NCBI GenBank assembly: GCA_038227995.1
Contig: JBBRPP010000004.1
Coordinates: forward strand, 151,239-215,238
From: WLMZ01 sp038227995
Lineage (GTDB): Bacteria > Actinomycetota > Acidimicrobiia > Acidimicrobiales > Ilumatobacteraceae
DNA length: 64,000 bases
Reading direction: 5' to 3'
In this document: piece after piece, positions 26,274 to 36,861 of the stretch
Position numbering within the stretch: the stretch's first letter is position 1
Layout of the letters: every line of letters begins with the position of its first letter
Made by a program: the position numbers and the translations under genes
The notes under the pieces: model-generated
What the model was told of the DNA's origin: nothing
What the model saw: the letters and a program-made list of their open reading frames with translations, nothing else
Database searches by the model: none

Positions 26274-28028
26274 ATGCGCGAACAGATGAGCGACCGAAGC
26301 AGACATCGACAGATCGTGCGTGCGACGGTTCGGCCATTCCGTCGGCGAATCGTGGAGCTGGCGACAGCCTCGTTCTTCGGCGGGCTCCTCGAAGCCTTGT
26401 TCCTGATCGTTGTCACGCGCGCCGCGCTCGCGATCGCCAACGGCAAGACACGGGCGGGTGTGCTCGCCGGCCACGATCTGTCGATCGCATGGGCGCTCAC
26501 GCTCGCGGGCGGAATCCTCGTCGCCCGATTGGGGTTCGCCGGGCTCGCGGCCCGCCAGTCGGCCGACCTGCAATCGAAGGTGTTGGTCGACGCTCGCCAT
26601 CGGCTGGCGTCGGCCTACCTGCACACGTCGTGGGCCGTGCAGCAGGCAGAGCGCTCCGGACAGCTGCAAGAGCTGATGTCGTCGTACGCGGGAGCATCGT
26701 CGGGGCTCGTGTCCTCGTATGCCGGCGCCGTCAGCACGGCGCTGTCGCTGATCGCGCTCGTCTCGGCCTCGCTCATCGTCAGCCCGCTTGCTTCGCTCGT
26801 TGTTCTCGGTGCACTCGCCGTGCTCGGCAACGGCATCGCACCCCTGCGGCGCAGCATCAAGCGCCACGCTCGAGCCGCCAGTGGCGCTGGCGCCGAGTTC
26901 TACACCTCGGTCACCGAGCTCGGATCCCTGGGGATGGAGATGCAGGTGTTCGGGACGGTCGATGCGTTCGGAGAGCACATCGATCGCCTGCTGCTGAAGG
27001 ATGCTGCCGCTCGCCGCCGACATGCGTTGCTGCAGGGCTCGATCGCTCCGATCTACAGCACGCTCGCATACATCGCACTGCTCAGCGGACTCGCGCTCGC
27101 CGCGCTCGCCGGACCCGCAGATCTGTCCGAAGTCGGAGCCGTGATGCTGGTGATGCTGCGTTCACTCGGGTACGGGCAATCACTGCAGAATTCGGCGGTC
27201 GGAGTGGTCAGTGCGGTGCCGTTCGTCGAGACCTACAACGAAGCCGTCGAACGATTCGAGGCGGCTGCGACATCGAGTGGCGAGACGGTGATCACCAGCG
27301 CAGGAACCATCACGGTCGAGGACCTGCGATTCGAGTACGAGGACGAGAACGAAGTCCTCCACGGCCTCTCGTTCACCGTTCCACGCGGCGATGTCGTCGG
27401 CATCGTCGGTCCCTCGGGGGGAGGGAAGTCGACGTTGGTTCAGCTGCTCCTCGGCCTTCGTCAGCCGACGTCAGGATCGATTCGAGTCGACGGCGTCGAC
27501 CTGCACGACATCGAACGCTCGGCGTGGACCGATCGCGTCGCGTTCGTGCCACAAGAGGCCAACCTCTTCTCCGGGACGATCGCCGACAACGTTCGCTTCT
27601 TCCGCCCCAGCGTCGAACGCCGCGATGTCGAAGACGCAGTTCGATGGGCCCATCTCGACGTCGACATCGAACAGATGGATGGTGGCATCGAGACCCAGGT
27701 GGGCGAGCGCGGTTCACGGTTGTCAGGTGGTCAGCGGCAGCGCCTGTCGATCGCTCGGGCGCTCGTCGGCCGGCCCGACCTCCTCATCCTCGACGAGCCG
27801 ACGAGCGCGCTCGATGCCCATTCAGAGTCGATGATTCGCGGCAGCATCGCCGAACTTCGCGGGTCCACCACGGTCGTCATCATCGCCCACCGCCTGTCGA
27901 CGCTCGACATCTGTGATCGCATCATGGTGATCGAGGACGGTGCGATCAGCGCGTTCGACCACCCACTGCAACTCGCCGAACGCGACGACTTCTACCGCCA
28001 CGCACTCGAGCTGTCCGGTTTGGTCTGA
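26274..28028 (+). CDS. ABC exporter, fused permease and ATPase (MsbA/lipid-linked glycan type)
   Basis: A 584-residue half-transporter with an N-terminal six-helix membrane domain (about residues 20-310) and a C-terminal ATPase. The ATPase has Walker A GPSGGGKSTL near 379-388, the Q-loop FVPQEANLFSGTI, signature LSGGQRQRLSIARAL, Walker B LLILDEPTSALD near 503-514 and the switch His in IIAHRLSTL. It dimerises to work. It is the only exporter in the glycan locus and leads an operon with GT2, DUF268 and methyltransferase-GT11 genes, so a lipid-linked oligosaccharide is the probable cargo. It is divergent from the formyltransferase-like gene across 103 bp. Confidence 0.92.
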   Translation: MREQMSDRSRHRQIVRATVRPFRRRIVELATASFFGGLLEALFLIVVTRAALAIANGKTRAGVLAGHDLSIAWALTLAGGILVARLGFAGLAARQSADLQSKVLVDARHRLASAYLHTSWAVQQAERSGQLQELMSSYAGASSGLVSSYAGAVSTALSLIALVSASLIVSPLASLVVLGALAVLGNGIAPLRRSIKRHARAASGAGAEFYTSVTELGSLGMEMQVFGTVDAFGEHIDRLLLKDAAARRRHALLQGSIAPIYSTLAYIALLSGLALAALAGPADLSEVGAVMLVMLRSLGYGQSLQNSAVGVVSAVPFVETYNEAVERFEAAATSSGETVITSAGTITVEDLRFEYEDENEVLHGLSFTVPRGDVVGIVGPSGGGKSTLVQLLLGLRQPTSGSIRVDGVDLHDIERSAWTDRVAFVPQEANLFSGTIADNVRFFRPSVERRDVEDAVRWAHLDVDIEQMDGGIETQVGERGSRLSGGQRQRLSIARALVGRPDLLILDEPTSALDAHSESMIRGSIAELRGSTTVVIIAHRLSTLDICDRIMVIEDGAISAFDHPLQLAERDDFYRHALELSGLV

Positions 28029-28858
28029 TGGCGGCCTCTCGGCTGAGCATTCAGCGCCGGATCAACAACTCGGTTCGGTTTCGGGCGAATGCGCTCGCGA
28101 TCAAGACCGCCACTGGGCCGATCGCCGCGGCGTTGCGCAAACGAGCCTCGATCAGTGACCTCACCGACGGGGTGACGGTCATCACGGTCAACTACAACAC
28201 GCTCGATTATCTCCGAGCAATGGTCGCGGCAGTTCGACACTTCTCCGATCGGCCCGTGCGGATCATGGTCGTCGACAACCACTCCAGCGACGGCAGTTGC
28301 GCTTGGGTGCGCCGGCAAGGCGACATCGACCTCATTCGCCTGCCCGTCAACATCCTTCACGGCCCGGCGATGGACATCGGAATCCTGCGTTGCCGCACCA
28401 CCCATTTCGTCGCGCTCGACGTCGACGCCTTTCCGATCTCTCCGAGCTGGCTCGAACAACTCCTCGATCCGCTCGACACCGACGTGTTCGTGTCGGGCGC
28501 AAGCTACGCCGAAGATCTTGTCGCCCGCCCGCAGCCATATGTGCACGCCTGCTGCCTGGCGATGCGGACCCGGGACTTCTCCACGCGCGGTCACACGTTC
28601 CGTCCCCGTGACGGCGGGGACACTGCGCAATCGATCTCGATGCGCGAATGGCCACGCGTCCATTTGCTTCCGCTGAACTCGAGTCGCGGCCCGGGCATCC
28701 TGGGGTCGGTGTTCGGGCACGTCGTCTACCACAACTTCTACTCGGCACGATTCGCCGTCACCTCGCACGACACCATCGACATCATCGATCGCGGCCAACC
28801 GGAGCAGGCGTGGAGCGAAGCCGTCGACAAATATCTCGGTGACCTGTCGTTGCGATGA
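28028..28858 (+). CDS. Family 2 glycosyltransferase-like protein
   Basis: A 276-residue GT-A-like protein. A basic N-terminal 45 residues lead to VTVITVNYNTLDYLRAMVAAVRHFSDRPVRIMVVDNHSSDGS, and then FVALDVDAFPISPSWLEQLL supplies the DVD metal site. It is shorter than typical GT2 enzymes. The C-terminal part (HACCLAMRTRDF, VFGHVVYHNFYSARF) resembles that of small GTs. ATG 28028 shares one base with the exporter stop (TGATG), and its stop overlaps the DUF268 gene by four bases. Confidence 0.82.
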   Translation: MAASRLSIQRRINNSVRFRANALAIKTATGPIAAALRKRASISDLTDGVTVITVNYNTLDYLRAMVAAVRHFSDRPVRIMVVDNHSSDGSCAWVRRQGDIDLIRLPVNILHGPAMDIGILRCRTTHFVALDVDAFPISPSWLEQLLDPLDTDVFVSGASYAEDLVARPQPYVHACCLAMRTRDFSTRGHTFRPRDGGDTAQSISMREWPRVHLLPLNSSRGPGILGSVFGHVVYHNFYSARFAVTSHDTIDIIDRGQPEQAWSEAVDKYLGDLSLR

Positions 28859-29712
28859 ACACGCTGGGTGCACATCGAATTCGGCGCCTCGGCCAGCGGG
28901 CGCGCAGCCGTCTCACCCATTCCCTCGCGCCGTACGGTCTGAACCTGCGCCAGACGCGGAGCGCCATTCGCGGCCGCAGGCAGTATCGCCGCAATCGGGC
29001 CGAGTTCGCGGCGCTGCGAGCCGCCAGCCCGGCCGAGCAGAACGCATTCGCGATCGGTCGCAAGGTGCCGTGCCTCACGGATCGGTACGCATCAGGAGGC
29101 GACACGCGCGGCCACTACTTCCATCAGGACCTGTACGTCGCGCAGCTCATCAAGCGTGCTGGCCCCCGACGCCACGTCGACGTCGGTTCGAGGGTCGACG
29201 GGTTCGTCGCCCACGTCGCGTCCTTCCGCGACATCGACGTCTTGGACATCAGGCACACGGACACAACGGTCCCTGGCATCACCTTCCACACCTACGACCT
29301 GATGAGCGGCGACGGGTCGTGGGACGCACGCTGCGATTCCCTCTCGTGTCTGCACAGTCTCGAGCACTTCGGCCTGGGTCGGTACGGCGACACGATCGAC
29401 CTCGACGGGTGGCGGAAGGGCTGGGACGGATTGGTTCGCGTCGTCGAGCCGGGTGGAACGATCTACCTGTCCACCGTCATCGGTCCACAGCGGATCGAGT
29501 TCGATGCGCATCGCGTCTTCGAACTGGGCACGATCATCGAGCTGGTCTCGGGTTCGTGCGAGATCATCGGATTCGCATACATCGACGACGCCGGCGACAT
29601 CCATCGCGACGTCGACTGGTCGGGCAGCGCGGCGGCGTCGTCATTCGGCTGCCAGTACGGCTGCGCGATTCTCACCCTTCGGCGCAACGGCGCCGAGCAA
29701 GCCGGGGGGTGA
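28855..29712 (+). CDS. DUF268 (methyltransferase-like) protein
   Basis: A 285-residue protein of the DUF268 family, a methyltransferase-like fold found in bacterial polysaccharide clusters. The signature is clear: GHYFHQDLYVAQLIKRAGPRRHVDVGSRVDGFVAHVASF, with VDVGS as a motif-I analogue, then VLDIRHTDTTVPGI and LSCLHSLEHFGLGRYGD. Its biochemical activity is not established; sugar methylation is the usual guess. ATG 28855 and the GTGA junction at the end place it inside the exporter operon. Confidence 0.82.
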   Translation: MNTLGAHRIRRLGQRARSRLTHSLAPYGLNLRQTRSAIRGRRQYRRNRAEFAALRAASPAEQNAFAIGRKVPCLTDRYASGGDTRGHYFHQDLYVAQLIKRAGPRRHVDVGSRVDGFVAHVASFRDIDVLDIRHTDTTVPGITFHTYDLMSGDGSWDARCDSLSCLHSLEHFGLGRYGDTIDLDGWRKGWDGLVRVVEPGGTIYLSTVIGPQRIEFDAHRVFELGTIIELVSGSCEIIGFAYIDDAGDIHRDVDWSGSAAASSFGCQYGCAILTLRRNGAEQAGG

Positions 29713-31382
29713 CGTTCGTGGGCCTGTTCCACCCCGGGATCCCGCCGTGGCTGCTGCGATGGGCCGACGAGACCGGAGCCGTGACTGGTGCCATCGAGAC
29801 GGGGACGTTCCGCGGCGACTCCGCTGCGACACTTCGCCAGACCTTCGGGAACTGCATCACCATCGAGCGCGATCATCTGCTGGCCCAACAGGCGGCGGAC
29901 CGATTCGCCGATGACCCGAACATCGTCGTCCGATGCGGATCGTCTCGCGACGTCCTGCCCGAAATCTGCGCAGATCTCGCCGAGCCCGCGATCTTCTGGC
30001 TCGACGGACATTGGTCAGGGGCGGCGACCGCCGGCTCCGACGATCCGTGTCCGGTCCTGGCCGAAATCGAGGCCATCGGCTCGTCCAGGCAGCCGGCGTC
30101 CCACATCATCGCCGTCGATGACGCCCGACTGTTCGGATTCGGCCACGACCTCGATCCGATGATGGAGAGCTATCCGCGCATGGTCGATCTCTTGACGCGA
30201 ATCGAGGGACTGGGCCTGCGCACGTTCATTCTCGACGACGTCGTCATGGGCGTGCCCCCGGATCTCGTCCTGTCCTTCCTCGCCCTCTCGGCCAACCCGG
30301 ACATCCACCATCGTGGAGCGACCGCACGCGATTCCCTCTCGTCCAACGGTTCGAAACGCAGGACTGGCGGAAGCAGCCCATCACCCGTGCGCCGCAGTCG
30401 TCGGCTGGCCAAGCGACTGCTGACCAACGTCGGTCGGCGTTGGGGGGTCTCCCTCGTGCAATTGTCGTCGGGCGCCGGCAACCAGTTGTTCCAGTACGCG
30501 GCAGCGACATCGCTGTCGGGCCCCGACCGAGTACGTGCCATTCCGTCCGGCCGCGCCACGAAACAGATGTCGATCAACGACCTCCTTCCCGGCTACGTGA
30601 ACGAGGCCGGGCCGATCCAACGTCGAGTCTTTTCGTACGTCGTCGCCCCGCCACGCTCGCACCCGCGCGTCATCGACCGAATCGTCCGACCGGTCACCGA
30701 TGTCCTGCGATCGCGAGTCGTCACCCAGTCGATGAACGAGATGCAGCCGGCATTCACGCCGCGCCGCACGACCGACGGCCACCGATTGCTTCGTGGCTAT
30801 TTCCAGCACCGATCGTGGTACGAGCCGGGCGACCGTTCGATCATTGCGGCGTTGGTCGAGCGAGCGCCCACGGCCGCGCCGGAGTGGGAACGCGCGGCCG
30901 AGTTGACGGTGATCAGCACCCGCCGACGCGACTACGAACCACTCGGATGGGCTCTGCCGGAGAGCTACTTCGACGAAGCGCTCGATCTCCTCGACAGCGG
31001 TGCGACGACTGACGCTGCGATCGTGCTCGTGATCGTCGGCGATGATCCGAGCTACACCGCGATGCTCGCCACCCGCCTTCGCGATCGAGGTCGAACCGTC
31101 GTGGCCACACCTCAGCTGGCCGACGACCCGGCGGTGTCCGACTTCTGGTTGATCGCGCGTGCACGCGATGTGATCATGTCGAACTCGACGTTCTGCTGGT
31201 GGGCGACGCGAACCGGCGACGCGTTGCCGCAGACCGGGCCATCAGCGAGGCGTGTGATCTATCCCACTGGCTGGCTGCACGGAAGCGGCGCGGACCTGAT
31301 GGACCCGACATGGACACCAGTGACGCCGAACGCCGGAAGCGCCGGCCGCGCCTCAGGCGCGCTTGACGGCATCGACGGCTGA
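29709..31382 (+). CDS. Two-domain protein: methyltransferase-like domain fused to GT11 fucosyltransferase-like domain
   Basis: A 557-residue fusion. Residues 1-210 look like a class I methyltransferase-fold module (GAIETGTFRGDSAATLRQTFGNCITIERD, IFWLDGHWSG, HIIAVDDARLF). A linker rich in Ser/Arg (215-245) leads to a GT11 alpha-1,2-fucosyltransferase-like domain: GAGNQLFQYAAA from residue 255, LRGYFQHRSWY, ISTRRRDY and MSNSTFCWWA. The usual HVRRGDY is changed to STRRRDY, but the RRxDY core remains. The start is GTG 29709 overlapping the DUF268 stop. The 3' end overlaps the convergent LLM oxidoreductase by 30 bp. It is probably the last step of the operon. Confidence 0.8.
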   Translation: MTFVGLFHPGIPPWLLRWADETGAVTGAIETGTFRGDSAATLRQTFGNCITIERDHLLAQQAADRFADDPNIVVRCGSSRDVLPEICADLAEPAIFWLDGHWSGAATAGSDDPCPVLAEIEAIGSSRQPASHIIAVDDARLFGFGHDLDPMMESYPRMVDLLTRIEGLGLRTFILDDVVMGVPPDLVLSFLALSANPDIHHRGATARDSLSSNGSKRRTGGSSPSPVRRSRRLAKRLLTNVGRRWGVSLVQLSSGAGNQLFQYAAATSLSGPDRVRAIPSGRATKQMSINDLLPGYVNEAGPIQRRVFSYVVAPPRSHPRVIDRIVRPVTDVLRSRVVTQSMNEMQPAFTPRRTTDGHRLLRGYFQHRSWYEPGDRSIIAALVERAPTAAPEWERAAELTVISTRRRDYEPLGWALPESYFDEALDLLDSGATTDAAIVLVIVGDDPSYTAMLATRLRDRGRTVVATPQLADDPAVSDFWLIARARDVIMSNSTFCWWATRTGDALPQTGPSARRVIYPTGWLHGSGADLMDPTWTPVTPNAGSAGRASGALDGIDG

Positions 31383-32366
31383 CGCGACGAGATCGGCCGG
31401 AGCGGCATACGGCATGTAGAACGCAACCCTGTCGGCCACACCCTCGAACCGTCGCGCCAGCTGCGCGGCGACCTCGTCGGGGGTGCCGCACACCGCGATC
31501 GTGTGCATGACGTCGTCGTCGATCAGACCGATCATGTCGACCCAACGACCCTGCTTCGACAGTGCGTTCAGCTCGACGTGGAGGTCGCCCCAGCCGTGTG
31601 CGTCGAGGACTGGTCGATACGAGGGAGTCGAGCCGTAGAACGAGAGCAGCCCCTTGACACCCATCACGGCCGCTTCGTACTCGCGCTCGTCGCGACCCAC
31701 GCAGACGATGGCCTGGCTGATGATCGAGATGTCCTGACGCGTCCGCCCGCCGCGGGCGAGCCCGATGTTCAGATTCGCGAGCGTGTGCTCGGTGAAGTAC
31801 TTCTCCGAGCTGAATGGCATCACCAACAGCCCGTCTGCGACCTCCGCGGTCATCTGCGTCATCAACGGGCCGAGGGCGCCGAGCCAGATCGGTGGCGGGC
31901 CACCGGGGTTGGGTCCGGGGTTGAACATCGGCGTCAACAGCGTGTGGCGGTAGAAGTCGCCCTCGAACCGCAAGCGCTCACCGGTGGCCCACGCGGCAAA
32001 GATCGCGTGCAGCGCTTGAACGAACTCGCGCATCCGGGCCACGGGTGGATCGAACGCTGCGCCATAGCGCTTCTCGATCTGCGGCCGGATCTGCGAGCCG
32101 AGCCCGAGCATGAAACGCCCACCGCTGATCAACTGCAGATCGTTGGCGAGATACGCGAGCTGCATCGGGTTGCGGGGCAATGCGATGGCGACGTTCGTGT
32201 AGAGGTCGATCCGTGCCGTCGGAGCGGCGAGGATCAACGGAACGAACCCGTCGTGCGGCCCCTCGAAACTGAACGCGCCGTCGACACCCGCTTCCGCCAG
32301 TTGGTCGGCTTCGGACGCGGCTGTCGCCATGCCGCGGAGTTGGGTGTCGAGCTTGAAGGTCGCCAT
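31353..32366 (-). CDS. LLM-class F420-dependent oxidoreductase
   Basis: A 337-residue luciferase-like monooxygenase-fold protein, resembling the F420-dependent group annotated as TIGR03617. Typical blocks are QLAEAGVDGAFSFEGPHDGFVPLILAA, IDLYTNVAIALPRNPMQLAYLANDLQLISGGRFMLGLGSQ, PIWLGALGPLMTQMTAEVADGLL and ICGTPDEVA-like VCGTPDEVAAQLARRF. It would oxidise or reduce an unknown substrate with coenzyme F420. ATG 32366 is chosen because it gives the conserved ATFKLDTQLRG start; a more upstream ATG adds 19 unlikely residues. It is divergent from the lipoprotein gene. Confidence 0.86.
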   Translation of the reverse strand: MATFKLDTQLRGMATAASEADQLAEAGVDGAFSFEGPHDGFVPLILAAPTARIDLYTNVAIALPRNPMQLAYLANDLQLISGGRFMLGLGSQIRPQIEKRYGAAFDPPVARMREFVQALHAIFAAWATGERLRFEGDFYRHTLLTPMFNPGPNPGGPPPIWLGALGPLMTQMTAEVADGLLVMPFSSEKYFTEHTLANLNIGLARGGRTRQDISIISQAIVCVGRDEREYEAAVMGVKGLLSFYGSTPSYRPVLDAHGWGDLHVELNALSKQGRWVDMIGLIDDDVMHTIAVCGTPDEVAAQLARRFEGVADRVAFYMPYAAPADLVASAVDAVKRA

Positions 32367-32474
32367 CGGGTCCAGACGGTAGCCCACGAGGTTCCGATCG
32401 CGCCTCAGCGGTTTCTCACCCATCTCTTAAGTGTCTCTTATGATCCGCACGGACGACTCGACGACGATGACGGC

Positions 32475-33320
32475 ATGTCTCTGCGCCACCCGTCTGCGTC
32501 CGGTTCCGTTGTGCCTCGGCGGAGGAACGCTCGAGTCGCTGTTGCTGCACTGGGCGCCACGTTCGTCTTCGTCGTCGCGGCGTGCGGCGGCAGCACCGGC
32601 AAGGCTGCCAAGGTGGCCACGCTGGGCAGCACCACGGCGAACTCCGAGACCGCGACCTCGGCGCCGAAGAGCACTCAGGAAGCCCTGCTGTCGTACGCGT
32701 CCTGCATGCGCGACAACGGTGTGGACATGAAGGATCCGACGTTCGACGCCAACGGCCAGCCCACCGGCGGACTGTTCGGTCGCAACTCCGGCGTGGACCG
32801 CACATCCGACACGTTCAAGGCCGCACAGACCAAGTGCGGCAGCTTCCTGCAGGGCCTCACGCTCGGCGGGGGCCGAAATGGTCAGGGCGGCGCCCTCAAT
32901 CGTCAGGCGATCCAGACCGGACTGAACGACTTCACTGCGTGTCTGCGTGACGCCGGGCTGAACGTCAACGACATCAACTTCGCGGCCGGAGCGCCCGGCG
33001 GCGGCAACGGCCCCGGTGGCGGCGGGTTCGGTGGACCTCCCGGAACCGGCGGCGCAACGACCGGTGCCGCGACGGGCGGGGCGACCTCAGGCTCGACGCC
33101 GCCAGATGGCGGTGGCTTCGGTGGACCTCCCGGAACCGGAGGCGCCGGCGGCAACGGCGGCGGCCGCGGAGCAGGCTTCGATCCGAGCGCCCGCATCATC
33201 AGCCGTCTCGGTCTCGACGCCGAAGATCCCACCGTCACCGCAGCCGTCACCAAGTGCCAGCCGATCCTGACGGCAGCCTTCCAGGGCGGCACCGGCACGA
33301 CGACAACCACCGCCGGCTGA
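32475..33320 (+). CDS. Lipoprotein with paired Cys motifs and Gly-rich linker, first gene of a MacAB-like export operon
   Basis: A 281-residue probable lipoprotein. The signal peptide VAVAALGATFVFVVAACGG ends at a lipobox Cys near residue 37. Two copies of a small motif follow: SYASCMRDNGVDMKDP with its partner TKCGSFLQG, and FTACLRDAGLNVND with TKCQPIL at the C-terminus. Between the copies lies a Gly/Pro/Thr-rich linker with two repeats of FGGPPGTGG, identical over 23 bases at DNA level. Proteins of this kind often precede HlyD-like and MacB genes in actinobacteria. The role is unknown, perhaps substrate capture. Its TGA shares one base with the next ATG. Confidence 0.75.
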   Translation: MSLRHPSASGSVVPRRRNARVAVAALGATFVFVVAACGGSTGKAAKVATLGSTTANSETATSAPKSTQEALLSYASCMRDNGVDMKDPTFDANGQPTGGLFGRNSGVDRTSDTFKAAQTKCGSFLQGLTLGGGRNGQGGALNRQAIQTGLNDFTACLRDAGLNVNDINFAAGAPGGGNGPGGGGFGGPPGTGGATTGAATGGATSGSTPPDGGGFGGPPGTGGAGGNGGGRGAGFDPSARIISRLGLDAEDPTVTAAVTKCQPILTAAFQGGTGTTTTTAG

Positions 33321-34872
33321 TGGGCCGCGCCTCGAAGGTGGTGCTCGCGTTCACGGTCATCGTGGCCGCGGGCGCCGGCGGCATCACCTACGCGAAGACC
33401 CGTCCGGCCAAGACGGCAGCGACCGGCACCGCCAAGGCGGCGGCCAAGCTGAGCACCACCAAGGTCGTCAAGAAGGACCTCATCACCTACAACGAAACGA
33501 CGGCAACACTCGGGTTCGCTGTTTCGGTGACCGTCGGTTCGCCGGTCGCGGGCACGGTGACGGGCATCGTCAAGGCCGGAGACACCGTCGACGCCGGCAG
33601 CACGGTCGCCACCATCGACGGTACGCCCGTCGTCGCGATGATCGGCGACGTGCCGGGCTATCGCGACCTGTCGACGTCGTCCGCCGACGGCGCCGATGTC
33701 CGTGAGTTGAAGCAGAACCTCATCGACCTCGGCTTCGACCCCGACCATCAGATCGTGATCGACGAGTCGTACGACGCCGCGACCCGAGCGGCCGTCAAGC
33801 TGTGGCAGACGAGCCTCGGCATCACCGTCACCGGTGACGTCCCGAAGAGCTTGGTCGTCTACATCCCCGGAAAGCTGCTCGTCGACACCGTGTCGGCCAC
33901 GATCGGCGGTTCCGCCAAGAGCGGGTCCACGTTGTTCACCGGCCGTCAGGAAGAGCGCAAGTTCCTGCTCGCCGACACCGTCGGCACGCCGGGCGGCACC
34001 GTGGCACGTTTCGCGCCGGCCGGCACAGCCGTGAAGACCGGCACGATCCTGTTCTGGGAGAACTTCACGCCCGTCGTCGCGATCGAGGGCGATTCGGCCG
34101 TCGTACCGGCGCTCGACCGTGACTTGTCCGTCGGCGTCAGCGACGGCGCCGACGTGAAGCTGCTCGAAGGCATGCTCAAGGCGGGCGGGTTCGATCCCTC
34201 CAATGCGATGACCGTCGACGATCACTTCGACGACGCAACGGTCGGTGCCGTACTTGCGTGGTGGAAGTCGATCGGCCTCGTTCCGGGCCTGTCGAAGGTG
34301 GTCGTTCCGAAGGGCAGCTACATCGTCGTGCCGTCAGGTCTCTTCGCTGGGACACCACTGATCGCTGAGGGCACGGCACTCACCGGTGACGCTGTGGTGC
34401 AGACCTTGACGTCGGCCGCGCGTCAGGTGACGACGACTGCACCGGTGGGCGACGCGACGTTCAAGGTCGGCGCCAAGATCGACGTCGAGTTCCCCGACGG
34501 CACGATCCAGCCAGGCACGGTCGTCACCGTCAGCAACGTCGCGACCAACACGTCGAACACACCAGGGTCGACACCCAGTGTCCCGATCACGATCCAGGTC
34601 GACAACATCCCGGCGTCGGTCGACTCCTTCGTCGAGATCCCGGTGACCCTGCGCGCGGTCGATCAGTCCGAACCCGGCGCGTTCGTCATTCCGGTCAGCG
34701 CGTTGGTCGCGCTTGCCGAAGGCGGCTACGGAGTGGAGGTCGTCGATGGCACGAACGCCGACGGCACGAACGTCACTCACTTCATCGGCGTGACGCCCGG
34801 CATCTTCTCCGACGGATTCCTGTCGGTCACGGGCAAGGACCTCAAGGACGGTCTGACCGTCGTGGTGCCGGC

Positions 34873-34876
<4 letters not shown>
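33320..34876 (+). CDS. Membrane-anchored adaptor (HlyD/MacA-like) with two peptidoglycan-binding domains
   Basis: A 518-residue exported adaptor. One N-terminal membrane anchor (VVLAFTVIVAAGAGGITYA) is followed by a biotinyl-lipoyl-like strand set (GSPVAGTVTGIVKAGDTVDAGSTVATIDG), a peptidoglycan-binding type 1 domain (ADVRELKQNLIDLGFDPD, SYDAATRAAVKLWQTSLGI), a second copy near residue 275-315 (ADVKLLEGMLKAGGFDPS, HFDDATVGAVLAWWKSIGL), and a C-terminal beta-barrel region with FVIPVSALVALAEGGYGVEVV. This is the adaptor of a tripartite-like exporter, tied to the cell wall instead of an outer membrane channel. ATG 33320 shares a base with the lipoprotein stop. Confidence 0.85.
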
Positions 34877-35597
<721 letters not shown>

Positions 35598-35601
<4 letters not shown>

Positions 35602-36857
35602 GCAGTCCCACATTGACACCCTCGACCCCACCAGTCGACTCCCACGCCCCAGTGACGGCGCAGCAGTTGCCGAAGTCGCGACTTCGTGCCGGTGACATCT
35701 TGCGCGTCGGTGCGCTGGGGTTGCGCACCCGCCGCCTGCGCACCGGTTTGTCGACGCTCGGTGTCGCCATCGGCATCGCCGCGATGGTCGGCGTGCTCGG
35801 TTTGTCGGCATCGTCGCGAGAGGATCTCCAGGCCAAGATCCGTGCCCTGGGCACCAACCTGCTCGAAGTCCAAGCCGGGCAAGGCTTCGGGCGCGGCAAC
35901 GGCAAGCTGCCCGACACCGCTGTCTCGATGGTGAGTCGCATCGCCCCGGTGAGCGCTGTCAGCTCGGTCGCCACCGTCAATGCCGCCGTCCGTCGGACCG
36001 ACGCGGTCAGCAAAGGCATCACCGACGGCATCTCGGTGTTCGCGGCCGACCCCGGTCTGCTCGACGTGCTTCACGCCAAGTTGGCTGACGGCAGATTCCT
36101 CGACGCTGCGACGAGCACCTACCCGGCGGTCGTCCTCGGTGCGGTCGCCGCACAGAAACTCGGCATCTCCAACGTCGCCGACCAACTGCGCGTCCGCATC
36201 GACGACGAGTGGTTCTCGGTGATCGGCATTCTCCAGCCAGTGAGCGCTGCCGACGGACTCGATCGGGCCGTCCTGATCGGCATAGCTGCGGCCGGCACCT
36301 ACCTGGTCGGTTCCGAGGTCGTCCCCGAGTTGATCTACGTCCGCACCCAGGACGGCGCAACGGACGAAGTCCGCAACGTGCTCGCGGCCACCGTGAACCC
36401 GCAGACGCCGGAGGAGGTGCAGATCACTCGCCCGTCCGACGCACTGGCCGCGCAGGACGCAGCCAGCACTGCATTCACGTCGCTGTTCCTCGGACTCGGC
36501 GCCGTTGCGCTCCTCGTTGGTGGCATCGGCATCGCCAACGTGATGGTCATCGCCGTGATCGAACGACGCAGCGAGATCGGCTTGCGTCGAGCGCTCGGCG
36601 CGACGAGAGCGCACATCCGCCGCCAGTTCCTCACCGAGGCCGTGCTGCTCGCCGGCGCCGGCGGCGTCGTGGGTGTCGGGCTGGGCGCGGGCGTGACCGC
36701 GATCTATGCATCGGTCAAACACTGGAAGGTCGTCGTCCCTCCGATCGCGATCGTTGGTGGCGTCGTCGCCGCGGTGATCATCGGCGGTATCGCCGGTCTC
36801 TATCCGGCGTCGCGAGCGGCCCGCCTCCCACCCACCGAAGCCCTGCGGTCGAACTGA
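35598..36857 (+). CDS. MacB-like ABC transporter permease (FtsX fold)
   Basis: A 419-residue permease. An N-terminal cytoplasmic tail leads to LRTRRLRTGLSTLGVAIGIAAMVGVLGLSASSREDLQAKIRALGTNLLEVQ, the usual first helix of MacB proteins. A large extracytoplasmic domain (about 75-270) follows, then the FtsX region with three helices, including LFLGLGAVALLVGGIGIANVMVIAVIERRSEIGLRRALGATRAHIRRQFLTEAVLL and IIGGIAGLYPASRAARLPPTEALRS. GTG 35598 overlaps the ATPase stop. Mechanotransmission-type exporters of this kind move antibiotics, peptides or lipoproteins; the cargo here is unknown. Confidence 0.93.
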
Positions 36858-36861
36858 GCCG

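Noticed and set aside
34180..34205. GGTTCGATCC-like string resembling a tRNA T-arm
   Set aside because: It lies in coding sequence of the adaptor (GGFDPSNAM), and no acceptor or anticodon stems surround it.
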